Assembly (NCBI GenBank): GCA_028622995.1
Contig: JAJQJQ010000008.1
Location: 4,774,001-4,838,000, forward strand
Length of the DNA stretch: 64,000 nt
Reading direction: 5' to 3'
Origin: Panagrolaimus kolymaensis
Taxonomy: Eukaryota > Nematoda > Chromadorea > Rhabditida > Panagrolaimidae
The translations under genes and the position numbers were made by a program. Under the pieces are notes generated by a model. It ran no database searches and was not told the DNA's origin. It worked only from the letters and a program-made list of their open reading frames with translations. Positions 45,086-57,900 of this stretch are shown piece by piece (within the stretch, counting starts at the first letter, position 1; each line of letters begins with the position of its first letter).

Positions 45086-47390
45086 ATGATGAGATCTGGA
45101 ACAGATCCCATAATTTCCACTAATTCATCGTTTAAAGCTACGGCAGAAACAGCAAAGAAAGGCAATGTTTTTGCTTTGCTTAATACTCTTTATGAATCAG
45201 GTCTGGGTGCTGTAAGTCCTGTGAATCCATTATTGACAGGTAAATGCTACGATATCGAAAGAATGAGATTGTTGTAAAAAAATATTTGTTTTAGGTCGAA
45301 CAATGCATACTCTTTATGCGATTTCATTTTTGATTTATATTATTAATTCCATTGTTGATTGGTTTCATGTTTATTTTATTTTATCTGGCGATGCAGTATC
45401 TTTTCCATTAGAGCCATGGTTTTCAGTTACCATTGTTTCCATTGCTGTTGTTGGTTCGATGCTTAATTTACTTTTAATGGTAAAATATTTTCTTTAGCTT
45501 TCATTTTTTTGTTGAAATAAAAAGTGATTATTTTTTTAAAGGCTTTATGCATGGAAAATGCATTCGTTCAACGACTCAATATTGCTCCATATCGAAATGG
45601 TTTAGCTGTAGTTATGGAAGCTATAGTTGAATGGATTCAAAGTTTTAATAATTTTCGTGTTACTTTTTTGGTTATGTGTTTGAGAGATTTACCATGGACA
45701 ATAATAAATTATTTTTTAATTACTTCTTGTAGATGGTCAGAAGTTGCGGTAAGCAATATTTTGGAGTGTTTGCATTTGCGTTATTATTTCCAAATTAATG
45801 AACTAAAGTTTTTCAATCAATTTCAGTGGCATTATTCCCTTTATTTTTCATGCCTTACTATTATCACGAGTCTATGTTGGAGATTGATAATGCTTTGGTA
45901 TTCATATCGTCGATTAATATTTGGAGATAAAAAGCCGCGGAAATCATCAACTCCAGTCAAGCCTCTTCCAGGAATAATTGGAAGTATTAAAATTGCTATT
46001 GATATTAGGTAAATTTAATTTTTTATAATTTTTTATAAGCAATCCATTATTGACTAATCTTAATTTTTTTGCAGTGATGAACCTCGATTAGATGAATACG
46101 ATGAATCATGGCCAATTCGATTTGCAATTTCAAAAGTTTATGGATTACATTATCAACGAATGATAACAAAAATTTATTTACCCGATGAAGATAAATCTTT
46201 TTCAGACAGAATTTCAGAATGGATTTCAATTGCAATTTGTCGAACTTTTTCATGCATTAAATTTACTCTTAAACGCAGTTATTGCACTTTCATTTCATCG
46301 TTAATTTATTTTTTATGGAGTTTTATTTGTTGTTTTCCATGTTTATGGTTTTATTTTTGTCGAAAGGATTCCCTCAATCATCGACATAAAGCTTCAAGAA
46401 GCTTTGTAAGGTAGCACAAAAAATGGGTGGAGAAGCACACGATAAAGGTTGTGAAATTTTTAGACTTTGCACATTATTTTATCATTATTTTATTATTGCA
46501 TTTTCGTTAATCACCAGTGTCACGTTGATATTGATGAATGGAATTTTACTTTCATCCACTCATGTTCGACAATGGAATCATTTTCCACCAAGTTTAAATC
46601 ATGCAAGTTTTTTTGCCTTTGACTTCCCAATTAATTCAAAAATTCATTAGTCTGTTGGTAATGGACTTACCACTACTTTTTGTTTTTCAATTTAAAAGTG
46701 ATATTTGTGTATTCATTGAAAAGTTTTTTCAAAGGGCATTATTGCTTACTTATCCCTGGCAGATGTTGTCGGCCTGTAGTATCGATTTTTTCTTCTTAAC
46801 CTTTGCACTTGTTTTTCGCTTGCTTCCAAGTTACATACTTAATTCGTATAAGGTCAAAATTAAAAAAGGAAAGCGAAAAAAAAATACCTTTTGCAAAATA
46901 GGCAATGCTACTTATGTATGTTGGCATCTGCCGCCGATCTTTGATCACCATGATTGAGAGAGACAAATTTTGGGAATAATTTTTAATAGCAAAAAGTTGC
47001 AAAATATTTTAACGGACAGAAACTATTGTTTTGTTTTTTTATCTAAAAAGAAGCAATTGATTTATAACTATGCGAAAAAAAATCAATGAGCAAAAAAAAC
47101 TAGTTAAAAGCAAGTTTTCAAAACTTCAAACAGCAACTATCAATGTCTAACTTTTTTATTTTTAGATCTGCCTTGAATTTGACCCTATTCGTTCAAGAGT
47201 TATGCCATCCCTTTCTTCAACAAATATTCCATCAACATCACAAAATTCTCAAAAATATTCTCAAATAATTTGTAAATCAATTTGGGATAATGCTGCAATT
47301 TTAACTGAAGATTCGATTATGATGAAACCATGGCAAGCCCGATTTGATCTTGGATATGATAAAATGCTTGTAAGTTTACCCCTTTTTTAA
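45086..47390 (+). CDS. Multi-pass membrane protein of unknown family (about 537 aa)
   Basis: Best model: exons 45086-45239, 45295-45479, 45542-45748, 45827-46008, 46075-46405, 46464-46591, 46651-46852 and 47166-47390, which keep one frame (1614 nt). Six or more hydrophobic segments are visible, for example TLYAISFLIYIINSIVDWF, VTIVSIAVVGSMLNLLLM, YFSCLTIITSLCWRLIML and IDFFFLTFALVFRLL. Between them are cytosolic loops with basic motifs (YSYRRLIFGDKKPRKSS). The motif RDLPWTIINYFLITSCRW may be diagnostic, but I cannot name the family. Exons 6 and 7 are the least certain, because alternative frames there are also hydrophobic. The last intron (about 313 nt) is long for this genome. The exact 3' end is uncertain. 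Confidence 0.65.
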
Positions 47391-47752
47391 ATACAAACAA
47401 AAAAGCAGTTTTAAATTTTAATTTTATTACGAAAAAAGATTTTCAAGATACAAAAAAGAAATCAAAACTAAAAACAAGATCATTTTTTTGGAACTTAAAA
47501 TAACGAAGAAAAAAATACTAAACTAAAAATATGTATGTAAAACAACAATCAAAAAATATTATGCTGCTATTTTTGGATATAAAAAAAAAGATTAAAGTAA
47601 TAATACAAAAAACCCGTCATTAACAAAAAAAGTTAAATAAAGCTACAAATAAAAATGCAAACAACAAATTTCCAAAAACTCGAACATGCATATTCAATCA
47701 AATACCATAACCCAATACATCATTACTCGTTTTCGCTTTTCTTTTCCGATTT
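47391..47752. other. Convergent 3' intergenic region
   Basis: A-rich sequence between two convergent genes, containing both 3' UTRs. Nothing else was seen. Confidence 0.4.
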
Positions 47753-49797
47753 TCAAGCTTCCATTCTAACGCCTTCATCGATGCTAAGATTTGGAAATCG
47801 ATTAAACACATATTGTTCAGCGGGTGATGAAGATCGATTTTCTTCTGAATTAATTTCAATATCGGGTGTGGGAGTTGAGCAATCATTGAGTGAAGTATCT
47901 TCATCATCGCTTAGAATAGCTTCATCAGCTGCAAGTAAATTTGCTTCATCATAAATTATTTCATCATCATCTGCATCGATGAGAGGGTCATAAAGTGGAT
48001 CATTGGGTGATCGTTTGCCTTTAGAAATATTAGCTTTATCTTCTTCTGCTTCAACATTTTCGCAGCCATTATTGCCAAAATCAATATCAACAAATTTTTC
48101 TTCAACAACTGGGCGAGGTCGACCAGAAAGATTTTCAAGGCTTTGTTGGATGACTTCTTTGGAAGCTGAAGCTTCATGAAAAGCTTGAAGTTTTTCAGGT
48201 GAAATTTGTAAAGCTTGAAGTTGGGGACTAAAATATGGAATATAAATAATCGATGTAAAACAAAAAATGAAAGTAAACAACTTACATAGGAGTATCACGA
48301 ACAGATTGAATATTTCGCATTGAAAAGATTGCTTCATTTTCATTATTTCTATTTGGACGTGCAGGAAAAGGTTCAGAACGACGGGTTGGATTTCGAGATG
48401 ACCCGCGATCCCTATAAATTTTTTTTCCATTAATACACGTTTTCAAAAAGCAATTTAAAAAGCTTACAAAGGTACTTCGGTAAGATTATAACTTCGCCTT
48501 GGTTTAATCCAATTTCGACCAGGTATAATTGGAACTCCACCACTTCGGGTGCTTTGAATGGTGGAAATTGTATTAATCGTTTGTAAACTTCCTTGGGAAG
48601 AAGAATGTGAAGATGAAGAACCAGATGATGATTTTCGCTTTCTTGAATTATTTGAAATTCCATTTCCATTATTAACTACTTGAATAAATTGAACATCATC
48701 ATCATCAGCTGGTTGAATCTTTGATTCTTGCCTATCCATAGCTTGCTTTGAATATGCATAATCTGGATAAGTTGATCGATGTTGGGTAACAGCGCCAGGA
48801 TTATTGGAACCAAAATTTGTTGAAATTAAAACCGCGGGATTATTAGTTCCTGGATAAGTGATGGCTCCAACTTCTGATGGATATTGATAAGGATGTTGAG
48901 CCATGCCATTATAAAATGGATGAATACTCCCCCAAGGATTTTGAGATGGTAAATTAATATTTACTATCGTTGGTGGTTGATATCCTCCTCCTCTTCTTCC
49001 ACCACCTCTTCGATAATTCTGTTGATAACGACGGGGGAAAGAATGGAATGCTCCATTGGGATTTCGATTTTCTTCAAAAAAATCATCACGACCACCTCCA
49101 GCATTAGAATTTGCCTAAAAACAAAGGGTTCTTATATGTATTCTCAACGTTAAAGGATGGAATTAACTTACATAATTGTTGTTGTTGTTGTTATTGTTAT
49201 AATTACGAGTATTTTCACGGCCATCTTCACGTGGTGGCCCAAATTGTGTGGAATTTGCCTACAAAAGAATTTGAATATTATAAAACTTTTCCAAAAATTA
49301 CAAAGTTGTAATGATCTTACATTTCGATAAGCTTGAGATTGAGATGGTTGGGGAAATCGTTGATTTTGTCGATTACATTCATTATTACTTTGATATCCAT
49401 TTTGGAGCGAAAGTGGAGTATCTGCACCTCGACGTTCCCGTGGGGTAAAGTTTGGTCGTTTGAATGGTGGTGGAACATCATTAAGGGATAAAGCATCAAT
49501 CTCATTTGCAATTGTACCAATTCGAGGTGGTTGTAAGCTTTCAAATGTTTGATAAAATGGATTATTGACGTTTAGAGGAAGAGGTGTACCTTCAGTTACC
49601 ATCGAACAAGGTGATATTGAAGTAACATCATCATAATCTTCAATATCAAGGTTTGTTGATGGTCGACGATGGCTTATCCTTCCACCATGAACATTTTCGG
49701 GTGTAAAGCGCAAGGATCGCACTTGAGCTTGAGAAAGTCGAACCACTCCACCTTCACTTTCTTCATCAGCATCATAATTTTGGATTGCCGCTAGCAT
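47753..49797 (-). CDS. RGG- and Asn-rich, largely disordered protein (603 aa)
   Basis: Exons 49321-49797, 49172-49258, 48468-49114, 48286-48411 and 47753-48227 sum to 1812 nt. The protein starts MLAAIQNYDADEE and is low-complexity throughout. An Asn run (NYNNNNNNNY) is followed by an RGG/RG box (YRRGGGRRGGGYQPP near residue 217), Pro/Asn/Tyr-rich stretches, Ser-rich RKRKSSSGSSSSHSSS (a nuclear-localisation-like cluster), then an acidic C-terminal half with DADDDEIIYDEANLLAADEA. RGG boxes and disorder suggest RNA binding or condensate membership. No folded domain is evident. The function is otherwise unknown. Confidence 0.8.
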
Positions 49798-51944
49798 GAT
49801 TTGCAATTACTTTTGGAATAATAGGTGACCCTGAATATGATGCACTTTAATAATATTGATTTTACAAGCAAAAAAAATTGAAGAAAAAACGATGGAGAAA
49901 GACAGAAAAAAACAATAGCGCTAAAGTTAGGCGTAGACGACGTTGCAAAAACTAAAAAAAAGTGAAAGAACCAATGCTTTCTTTTTTTCATTTTTTTCAA
50001 TTTTTTTTTGCTCAAAAAGCTGGCACCGCTACTAACAACAACAACTTGCATCGAATTGAATTGGATGCTGCATTGGACAGAAAAAATAATGCAAACGTTC
50101 ATTTTTTTCATTTTGCTGCTGCCTCTTTTCAATGCGGAAAAAAAGAGAAGGGAAGAAGTCACACCAACATCAAAACCCTCTCTCAAACAAACCAATCAAA
50201 AAACGAACACGCATGTTTTAGTTGTTTAAAATAAATTTTTGCCATAAAAAGTGTATATTTTTATAACTGACAGTTTGATACTAGTTGGGAAAAAAGAGAC
50301 TATTGATAAGGGTTGAAAGACATTGAGATAATGAAGCACGAAAAAAAAAGATGGACTTTAAAGAGAAAATGCAACAATGAAAGGTAAAGTATTAGGTGCA
50401 AAAAATGGAATGGACGACAGCAACTATGGTCATGGAAAAGAGGAAAAGAGATAAATCTATTCCATTTTTGTTTTTGGATGAGGGAAAAATGGTTCTTTTC
50501 GATAACGCACACGCAGGTACTCAATAAATTATAGGAAAGCAAATAGGTACGCAAAAATAAATGTGAATAAAATTTGACCGAAGCCAACGTGGATAATATA
50601 TATCGGAAAGGATATATGCATTTGCTTTAGTTTGTCGCAACAGAAAGAAACAAAACCCTAAAAAAGTCAAATTCAATAAACTATTTTCTTTGGCACCGCA
50701 AAAGAAAAAAAAGTTTATGATATTTAAAAAAAAACGATAAACTAAAGAAAGCAACTCTGCAACGATATTGGCTAATCTTAGAATTTTTTTCTGACTAACA
50801 AATCGAAAAAGAAAAAAGTGGAAGAAAAAAAGAAGAAGAGAAAAAGGTCGCGCTTTTGTTCATCTTTCCAACTCTTTTTCTTGCTCCTACAAACAATAAC
50901 AAAAAACTGCCAAGGGTTACTTACGCTGTTGCATCCTATTTTGTGAAAAGAAACGCATATAAATAAATAAAAATATCTTCGAAGAAAAAAGGGAAAATTT
51001 TATGCCCCGCGCAAAGGATGAAAATAAAGAAAAAAATATATTAAAGTTAATGTCTTCGTCGTTTTTGTCCATATAAAAACAGCAGGAAGAATTGTAAAAG
51101 ATTTCATTTTTTGTGAAATATCAAAACTGGCATTTTCGAAGTTGAAAAAAAAGGAAGAGAAAAATAGGATGATGAAATATTGATTGAATACTGTAAAAAT
51201 AAAATAAGGGAAAGCATCACTGACAAATTTTTACTTTGCACAAATGAAAGAAAATTATCAAAGTTTTTGCAAAAAAAAAATCTTTCAAGTAACAATAATA
51301 TGAAAATATTGGAATTCTAAAGAGCTTTTAAGAACAAAAGCATCGAACTTTAATCCTCAAAACCCTGATCTCAAAATGCATTATCATAATCTCACTACTA
51401 AACATTTATTTTTAGGTTGTTTTAACTTTTATTCAAAGCAATGTAACAAATAAAAAGGAGCCATTTTATGGAATTTATTATGATTATGCTGTGTTAAAAG
51501 TTAAAACCAATCGACTTCAATGCTTGGATAAAGCAGAAAAACATCTTTGGTTTGTGCTTAATTTTAAAAGTCCAAAAAAATGAAAAAAGTTATTTTTAGG
51601 CATTTTGATGAAACATTACAACTTCCACCATTTCCTTATTTCATTGGATGCCTTCCATCCATTTCCATTTTTCGTTATAATGGCATATCTTGCTGACGAC
51701 GACGACACATTAAAGAAACAAAAATTAAACCTCGTTTTTTTTTTATTTTAACCGCTAACACGAAAGTTTACTCTAATTATTTTGTTTGTATCTGGGATAA
51801 TAAAAATTGGTAAAATTTTCCTTTACGATTTTAAATAAGAAGTTTTTTAAATTTGGCACTCAAGAAGAATGAAAAAAATTGCAAAATATTTATTAAAATC
51901 TTTTTTAAAAATTCTTTAACAACGATAATGTTTTCACCAAAAAT
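49798..51944. other. Intergenic region, 2.1 kb
   Basis: Upstream of the RGG protein (minus) and downstream of the large secreted protein (minus). It is very A-rich. The only coding-like signal is a broken plus-strand fragment near 51417-51695. No repeats with matching ends were found. Confidence 0.4.
51417..51695 (+). pseudogene. Possible decayed coding fragment
   Basis: After a TTTTTAG acceptor a frame reads VVLTFIQSNVTNKKEPFYG, then YDYAVLKVKTNRLQCLDKAE, to a donor-like GTGCTT near 51553. A second piece after TTTTTAG reads HFDETLQLPPFPYFIGCLPS and ends in a stop. The phases of the two pieces do not join and no start is present. It is probably a remnant; the family is unknown. Confidence 0.3.
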
Positions 51945-54900
51945 TTATTGATTGTAGCTAAGGCTAGCAAAACTATGTCGGTGCTCATCCAATTTAACGG
52001 TGTCTGAAACATTAGCCTTCAAAATCAACAATCAAAAAAAGCATTGAACTCACGTTGTAATCCAAGGCAATGGACAATTTCAAATCGACGATATGGATGT
52101 CCATCATCATCAACTCCATCAACGGCGACACCATAGCTAGCATCTGGGCATGAAAAAAGGCTAAAAACAATCAATTAGATTATTAGCATTTTTTGAGATT
52201 TAAATTTTACTCTTTGGAGATGTAATTGTAATTACAATTGCTTCGCCGAATTAATGGTGAAGCCCAAATAAGGCCTCGATTGTCATAAGCTTGAGCAAAT
52301 TGAAGAATTCCCCAATCGGCTTTAACAACCATGGCATTTCGATCAGCTAAAAAATAAAATCCATATAGTTTTTATAACTTTTATCGAATGTACGAAAGTT
52401 AATCTTACGTTGAACTTTAGGATAATAATTTGCAAAGTTTGAATGTTGTCCATTACCATTTGCAACATCTTGAGTGTATGCATTATAAGTATTTTGGGGT
52501 GAAACACCTTTAACATTTACAGTACAAAATGGATGATCCACAAGATTAATTGATGTTAGAACAACTTGATATACTCCTGCAGTGAAATAACTTCCACTAC
52601 TTGGAGCAAGGGAAATAATGGTATTTGTTCGAGTTTTGTATGTGCTATTAAATGGAAGTTGGGAACCTATAAAAAGATGCTTTTCTTTTAATCGTTGTCT
52701 TTATTAATCTCAAATGTGTTGTTTACCATTGCTATCATAAATTTGAAGGGTAGTGGAAACCATAGAGAAAATATCAAAAATTATTCTATTTGTATTTCCT
52801 CCAAGTTGAATATATGTTAAATGTGAACTGCAGTTACTGAAAAAAAGAAAAATAAAGAATTATTAAAAAATAATTATTGTTTGATTGTGGTTTAACACCA
52901 ACAAAAAAAAACTAACCGATATCCATTGAATGAGATACCATAGGAATTGAAAATGGTGGCCATTTGGGTCCACCAGAAATCTTGAATTTGTGATCCATTA
53001 ACTTGATAAAAGCCACCACCAGTTAAAATTGCAAGATTATTTAAAGAATCCACTTTAGGATCAATATATGTTGTATTTCCAGGGGCTGCGAGGTCATCAA
53101 TGAACACAGTGTTAATCTAAAAAGTATTTTTAAAAAAATTTGTAAAGTCTATTAACTAAAATAAAAGCTTACAGCTGTGTGGGAATAAGCGACCATATCC
53201 AAAACAGGATTAAGAAGTTGTGGATCTTCTGCATTTGCTGAAGAAATAATATATGCTTGTGAACGATGTTGAATATTGGATGATGCTAAAGCAATGGAAA
53301 GAGCAGTAAATAAAGCTCTTGATTTTTGTGTGGAATTAAATTTAGGAGTTGATACAGCCGAAACAAGATTAGTAATAAAATTAGTTGGATCAGTTTCTTC
53401 AACTCTTTTTGAAGTTATTTGTGTAAATGTTGAATCAAAAGCTACAACACCAATATAATTTGTAAACCATCCGGGTTGAACCGTGTTTGCTTTATTAATG
53501 ATAGTTGTTAAAATAGTTTGAAGATTATTAAGGACTTGATCCATTCCATCCGTGTATGAACCATCAAGAATAACAATAAAAGTTTTATTTTGATTTGTTT
53601 CTGGTGGAATATTAGATGTTCCATTAACGCATCGAGCAATTTCACAAAATTGTCCTTCAAATAAACCATTTTCACAATCGCATGAAACCAAATTCGATGC
53701 AAGATGGCCATTAACACAGAATGGAAAACTACAAAATTCTCCGCCCCTAAAAAATTTTTATAATTAGAATATTCCAAATATTTATAAACAATTACCAATT
53801 TGGAGGACAAATACATTTATTATCAGAAAAGACGCCACCATTTGCGCAAGTCATGTTTGCTTCGCTATAACACATGGTTGGGTTAATTCTCTGGAAAGTA
53901 TAACCATAACGATCAACACCGGTAAACTAAATTTTAATCATAAAATATATCTTTATTTTTAAGCAAGCTAAATGTTTACCATAGTTTGATAAAGAAGTGA
54001 TGGACAATTAAATGCATCTGAAACAAATTGATGCTTGCATGTTTGAAGATCTCGAGGCCAAAACTTCTGTAAACAATTTTTTTAATAACGTTTCGATAGT
54101 AAAATTATTTAGGAATTTACTTCAACTTGCATCATAGTTTGATCTTTGCTTGATGCATACATATGAGCATATTGTAATTTTCCTGTATTATCTCCACCAA
54201 ATGAAGAAATTCCAGTGGCATGAGCGATCATGTAATTAGAAACTAAAAAAACGAAAATAGCAAATAATTTTGCAAGGAAAATCTTACGATTTCCAGAAAG
54301 CGGTGAAGGGAAACCAAAATCTTCATGTGAATTTTTACCATAACCTGGATAAACTTGAATTGCAGATTGAGCTGAAATTTGTATGGCACAAGCTCCACCC
54401 GAATATGTTTGAATTTTGACCGACCAATATCCCGGGTTAATCACATCTAAAATTTAAGTTTTAGAAGCCTTGTTTTTTTCTCATCAAACGCTTACTCGTT
54501 GATTGTTCGCTGGGACTAAAATCGGCATCATCTAAAAAAATTTCATTAAAATCTTTGTATATTTTTTTTAGTTTTTGGTAACTCACAAATATGTTTTGTG
54601 CAAGCAAACGCTAAAACTTTATTGCAATCATTGACTTTCCAATGATTATCACGATGATCGGAAACACATTGTCCATTAGCAAGATTAGGTTCGCCAGCTC
54701 CCCAATTTGTGAATCCCGTTGCTGTAAGGGGAATTGGAGAACCATTTAAGCCTTGATCCCATACAAATGTTCCACTTGCAGCTTGATCATTTAAACCTAT
54801 CCATAATTCATTGGGGCCAGAATTATCTAAAAAATAATAATCAAATTATTTTGTTTTTGGTGAAATTAAGATTTTTTGTTGTTGTTGGGAGAGACTTCGG

Positions 54901-57900
54901 CTGCTTCTCTTGCAACTAAAGTTTCTATTTTTCTGTTGAACAACAACTTACAATAAAGGTAATCTTCATCTGCTTTCTCATAAACCGTAGCTAATACAGC
55001 TTTATCATTACCACATGTATCTCTAGCTTGTTGCCAAGTTATTGGTAAAGGATAAAATTTATAACATCTTCCATCCACAAGTCTCCAACCATTATCACAT
55101 TGGCCAATAATTTGATCCAATCGAGTATTGGCTGAATAATCATTAAAAAGGTTTACAATTTGGAATGTTGCATTTGTGCCATCGGGAAGGATATACATTG
55201 GATCACTACTAAGTTCGCCATCAATTAAAATTTGAACTGTTTGAGTTTCAGAATCAATTGGGAAATAAAATGTTTGTCCTGTTGAACAATCGGCGTAATA
55301 TTTTTCGAAAATGAGTGAATTTCGATATTGGAATGGTATGGTTTTCATAACTTTTTCGGTGGTGGCAGAAGAAATGATATAAACCAATCCTCCACTCACT
55401 GAAGATAAATGCCACATTCGAAGAGGGCCTTCTGCTGTAATACTTTGTCCGCATGGATATGCACTGGTTTGAACAAAATTAACTGTAGATTGAGTAGTTT
55501 CAATTAAAACAGAAACTTGATCAAAAAGTTGAATATCAAAGCTCATTATTCCATTCATAAATACATAATAAATTCCATATTTTTCTGCATCTGATGTCGC
55601 CAAATGAATGTAAAGGGCTTGAAGAACGCTGAGACCATCGCATGACCGCTAAAAAAATCAACGCATTGACACCATTCAAGTGGGCAAAAGTTTTTTTAGG
55701 TTGTATTGGAAAGAAAATAAAGCCCCGGAGGGCTGTCCAAAAATTGCAAATGATACCCATATTTCAGAGATCATCGCGGGTAATTGGTGAAAGTTTTCAA
55801 CCAGCAATAAACGCACCTCGGTTTCCCTCATTGGTCACGTTATCGCCTCTGCGCAAAGCTAATTTATAATTATTAAAATAAATCCATAAATGGATCATGA
55901 AAAAAGAAATGGATATGAGGTGAGTCTGGATAGCAGAGACGGAAAGAAATACTATTTCCTACATTTTTTTAGTAAAATCAAAAAATGCTTTTTTCTTCTA
56001 ATTTTTTTAGAAATTTCGCATTTTTGTATTGAATCATCAAAATTAAAACAACCTACTCTAGTTGTATTATAAGCATTTCGTTGAGCAAAATCGCTAAAAC
56101 CTTTCAAGAAAACTGCTGGATCACTTGTGGTTAAAGGTTGAATGAGATCTTTATCATTAAATGTTATAAGATCATATTGATTTATCCATCTTGGATGTTG
56201 TTGAGTAACATCTTGAATAATTTGAGCCATTTGAGTTTGCATTTTTTGAACCATTTGACTAAAAAAAATAAAGAAATTATTTAGTTTGTCTCTTTCTAAT
56301 TTTTGTGACTTACATCGTGGTTGTTGAATCATGAACCATGAAAGTTAATGAACGGCGATTAGGTCCAAAATCTTCAAAGCTTGTTCCATAACAAGCAGTA
56401 ATTTCACAAAATTCTCCTGAGAACCCAGCTCGACATTCGCAGTAATTAAATTTACTTGTTCCACCATTTTGACAACTAATAGTTTGACATTTATCTCCTT
56501 TCCATCCATTGGGGCAAATGCAAGTGCTATTGGGATTTGTAGGATCAACAACGCCACCATTTTGACAACCTTGAGGTGAAGTTGGAACTGTCATGGGCAC
56601 GGCACAAACTCCAGATCTAACTCTTTGAACCGTGTATCCAACTCGATCGGTTACATAGACACTAATATAAAAGAGGAGATCACGTTGAGTGCAAACAAAG
56701 CTTTCAAAAATGAAATGATAATCACAAGCATCTCGATAATTTCCATTAGCTGCGTATAAAACATGTCTTTGACCTGTTTGTCGATCATTAGTCCAAATCA
56801 CGGTTTCAGCAAACACATCATTGGGATTTCGGAATTCAACTTGATTTATTCTTGCAACAACATTTGTTACTTGGACTAAAAAAAAGAAAAAATTGCATAT
56901 TTCTTTACTTTAAAAGTTTTTTTAGTGAACTTACAAGGCATAGGTTGTTTATGACTTAAATCAGTTGTAAGAGTATCAGCAACACCAACAAAAAGTTCAT
57001 AAGCTGAATCACCAAATACTCGGAATTGACATGGGCCATTTTGATCTGCAGTAATTTTAAGCTAAAAAAATTACAGTAATTTTTTGTTTGTTTCAAAAAG
57101 TCATTTAATTTTTACCAAATAATTTCCTTTAGCTAAATTAGTGATAGTAAAAACATGAGTGTTTCCATAATTATTTGTGCTATTTGGAGTTAACATGCTT
57201 CCATCAACGCCCATAACTTGAATGGTGAGACTATCTTAAAAAAGATTTTTATTATTATTTTTTCTCTGGGAGATCCGGTGAAATTTTGTTTTGTTTGTAA
57301 AAAAATTTTTTCTTGATACCTACCACCAGTAGCCATAATAGTTACTTTTCCAGTTGAATCATCAACAAAGAAAGTAGTATACATGGATCCAAGAGAGCAT
57401 TGATCAACAAAATCATTTATTGCAAGACTTGCCATTCCTTCAACTCCGGTTGCAATATTAAAAGCAGTCTACAAAGTTTAGTTAATTTGCAATTTGGGGT
57501 TTTGGTTTTTCATGCAAAAGTCTTACATCTGTGAGATTATTAACGGGCAAAAATGGAACTAAACCATGTGTAAATTGGGCAAGTCGACGAAGTTCACGAT
57601 ATTCAAGATTATGAGTATCCATTGGGCATGAAGCTGCATTAGCATCAGTTAACATTGTGAAAATCTAAACATAAATTTTTATTTGCTTAACTTTTGTGAA
57701 GCTTACTTGTCCTTGATAATAACCTAATGATTCAAAAAGGGCTGCACGATTTTCAGGATCACTTGGAAGATTATCACCAAATGCGAAAATTGGACTTCGC
57801 TAAAATAGATTTTTGTATTTATGATTTTTTCGAATGAAGAAGTTTATTACTTGATAAAGTCTAACACTTTCAGATGTTACTGCTGCACTCAAAGCAGCAT

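Noticed and set aside
46423..46650. Alternative hydrophobic frame in the multi-pass protein (LCTLFYHYFIIAF)
   Set aside because: It ends in a stop and cannot be joined in phase to the next exon; the frame used in the model can. Some doubt remains.
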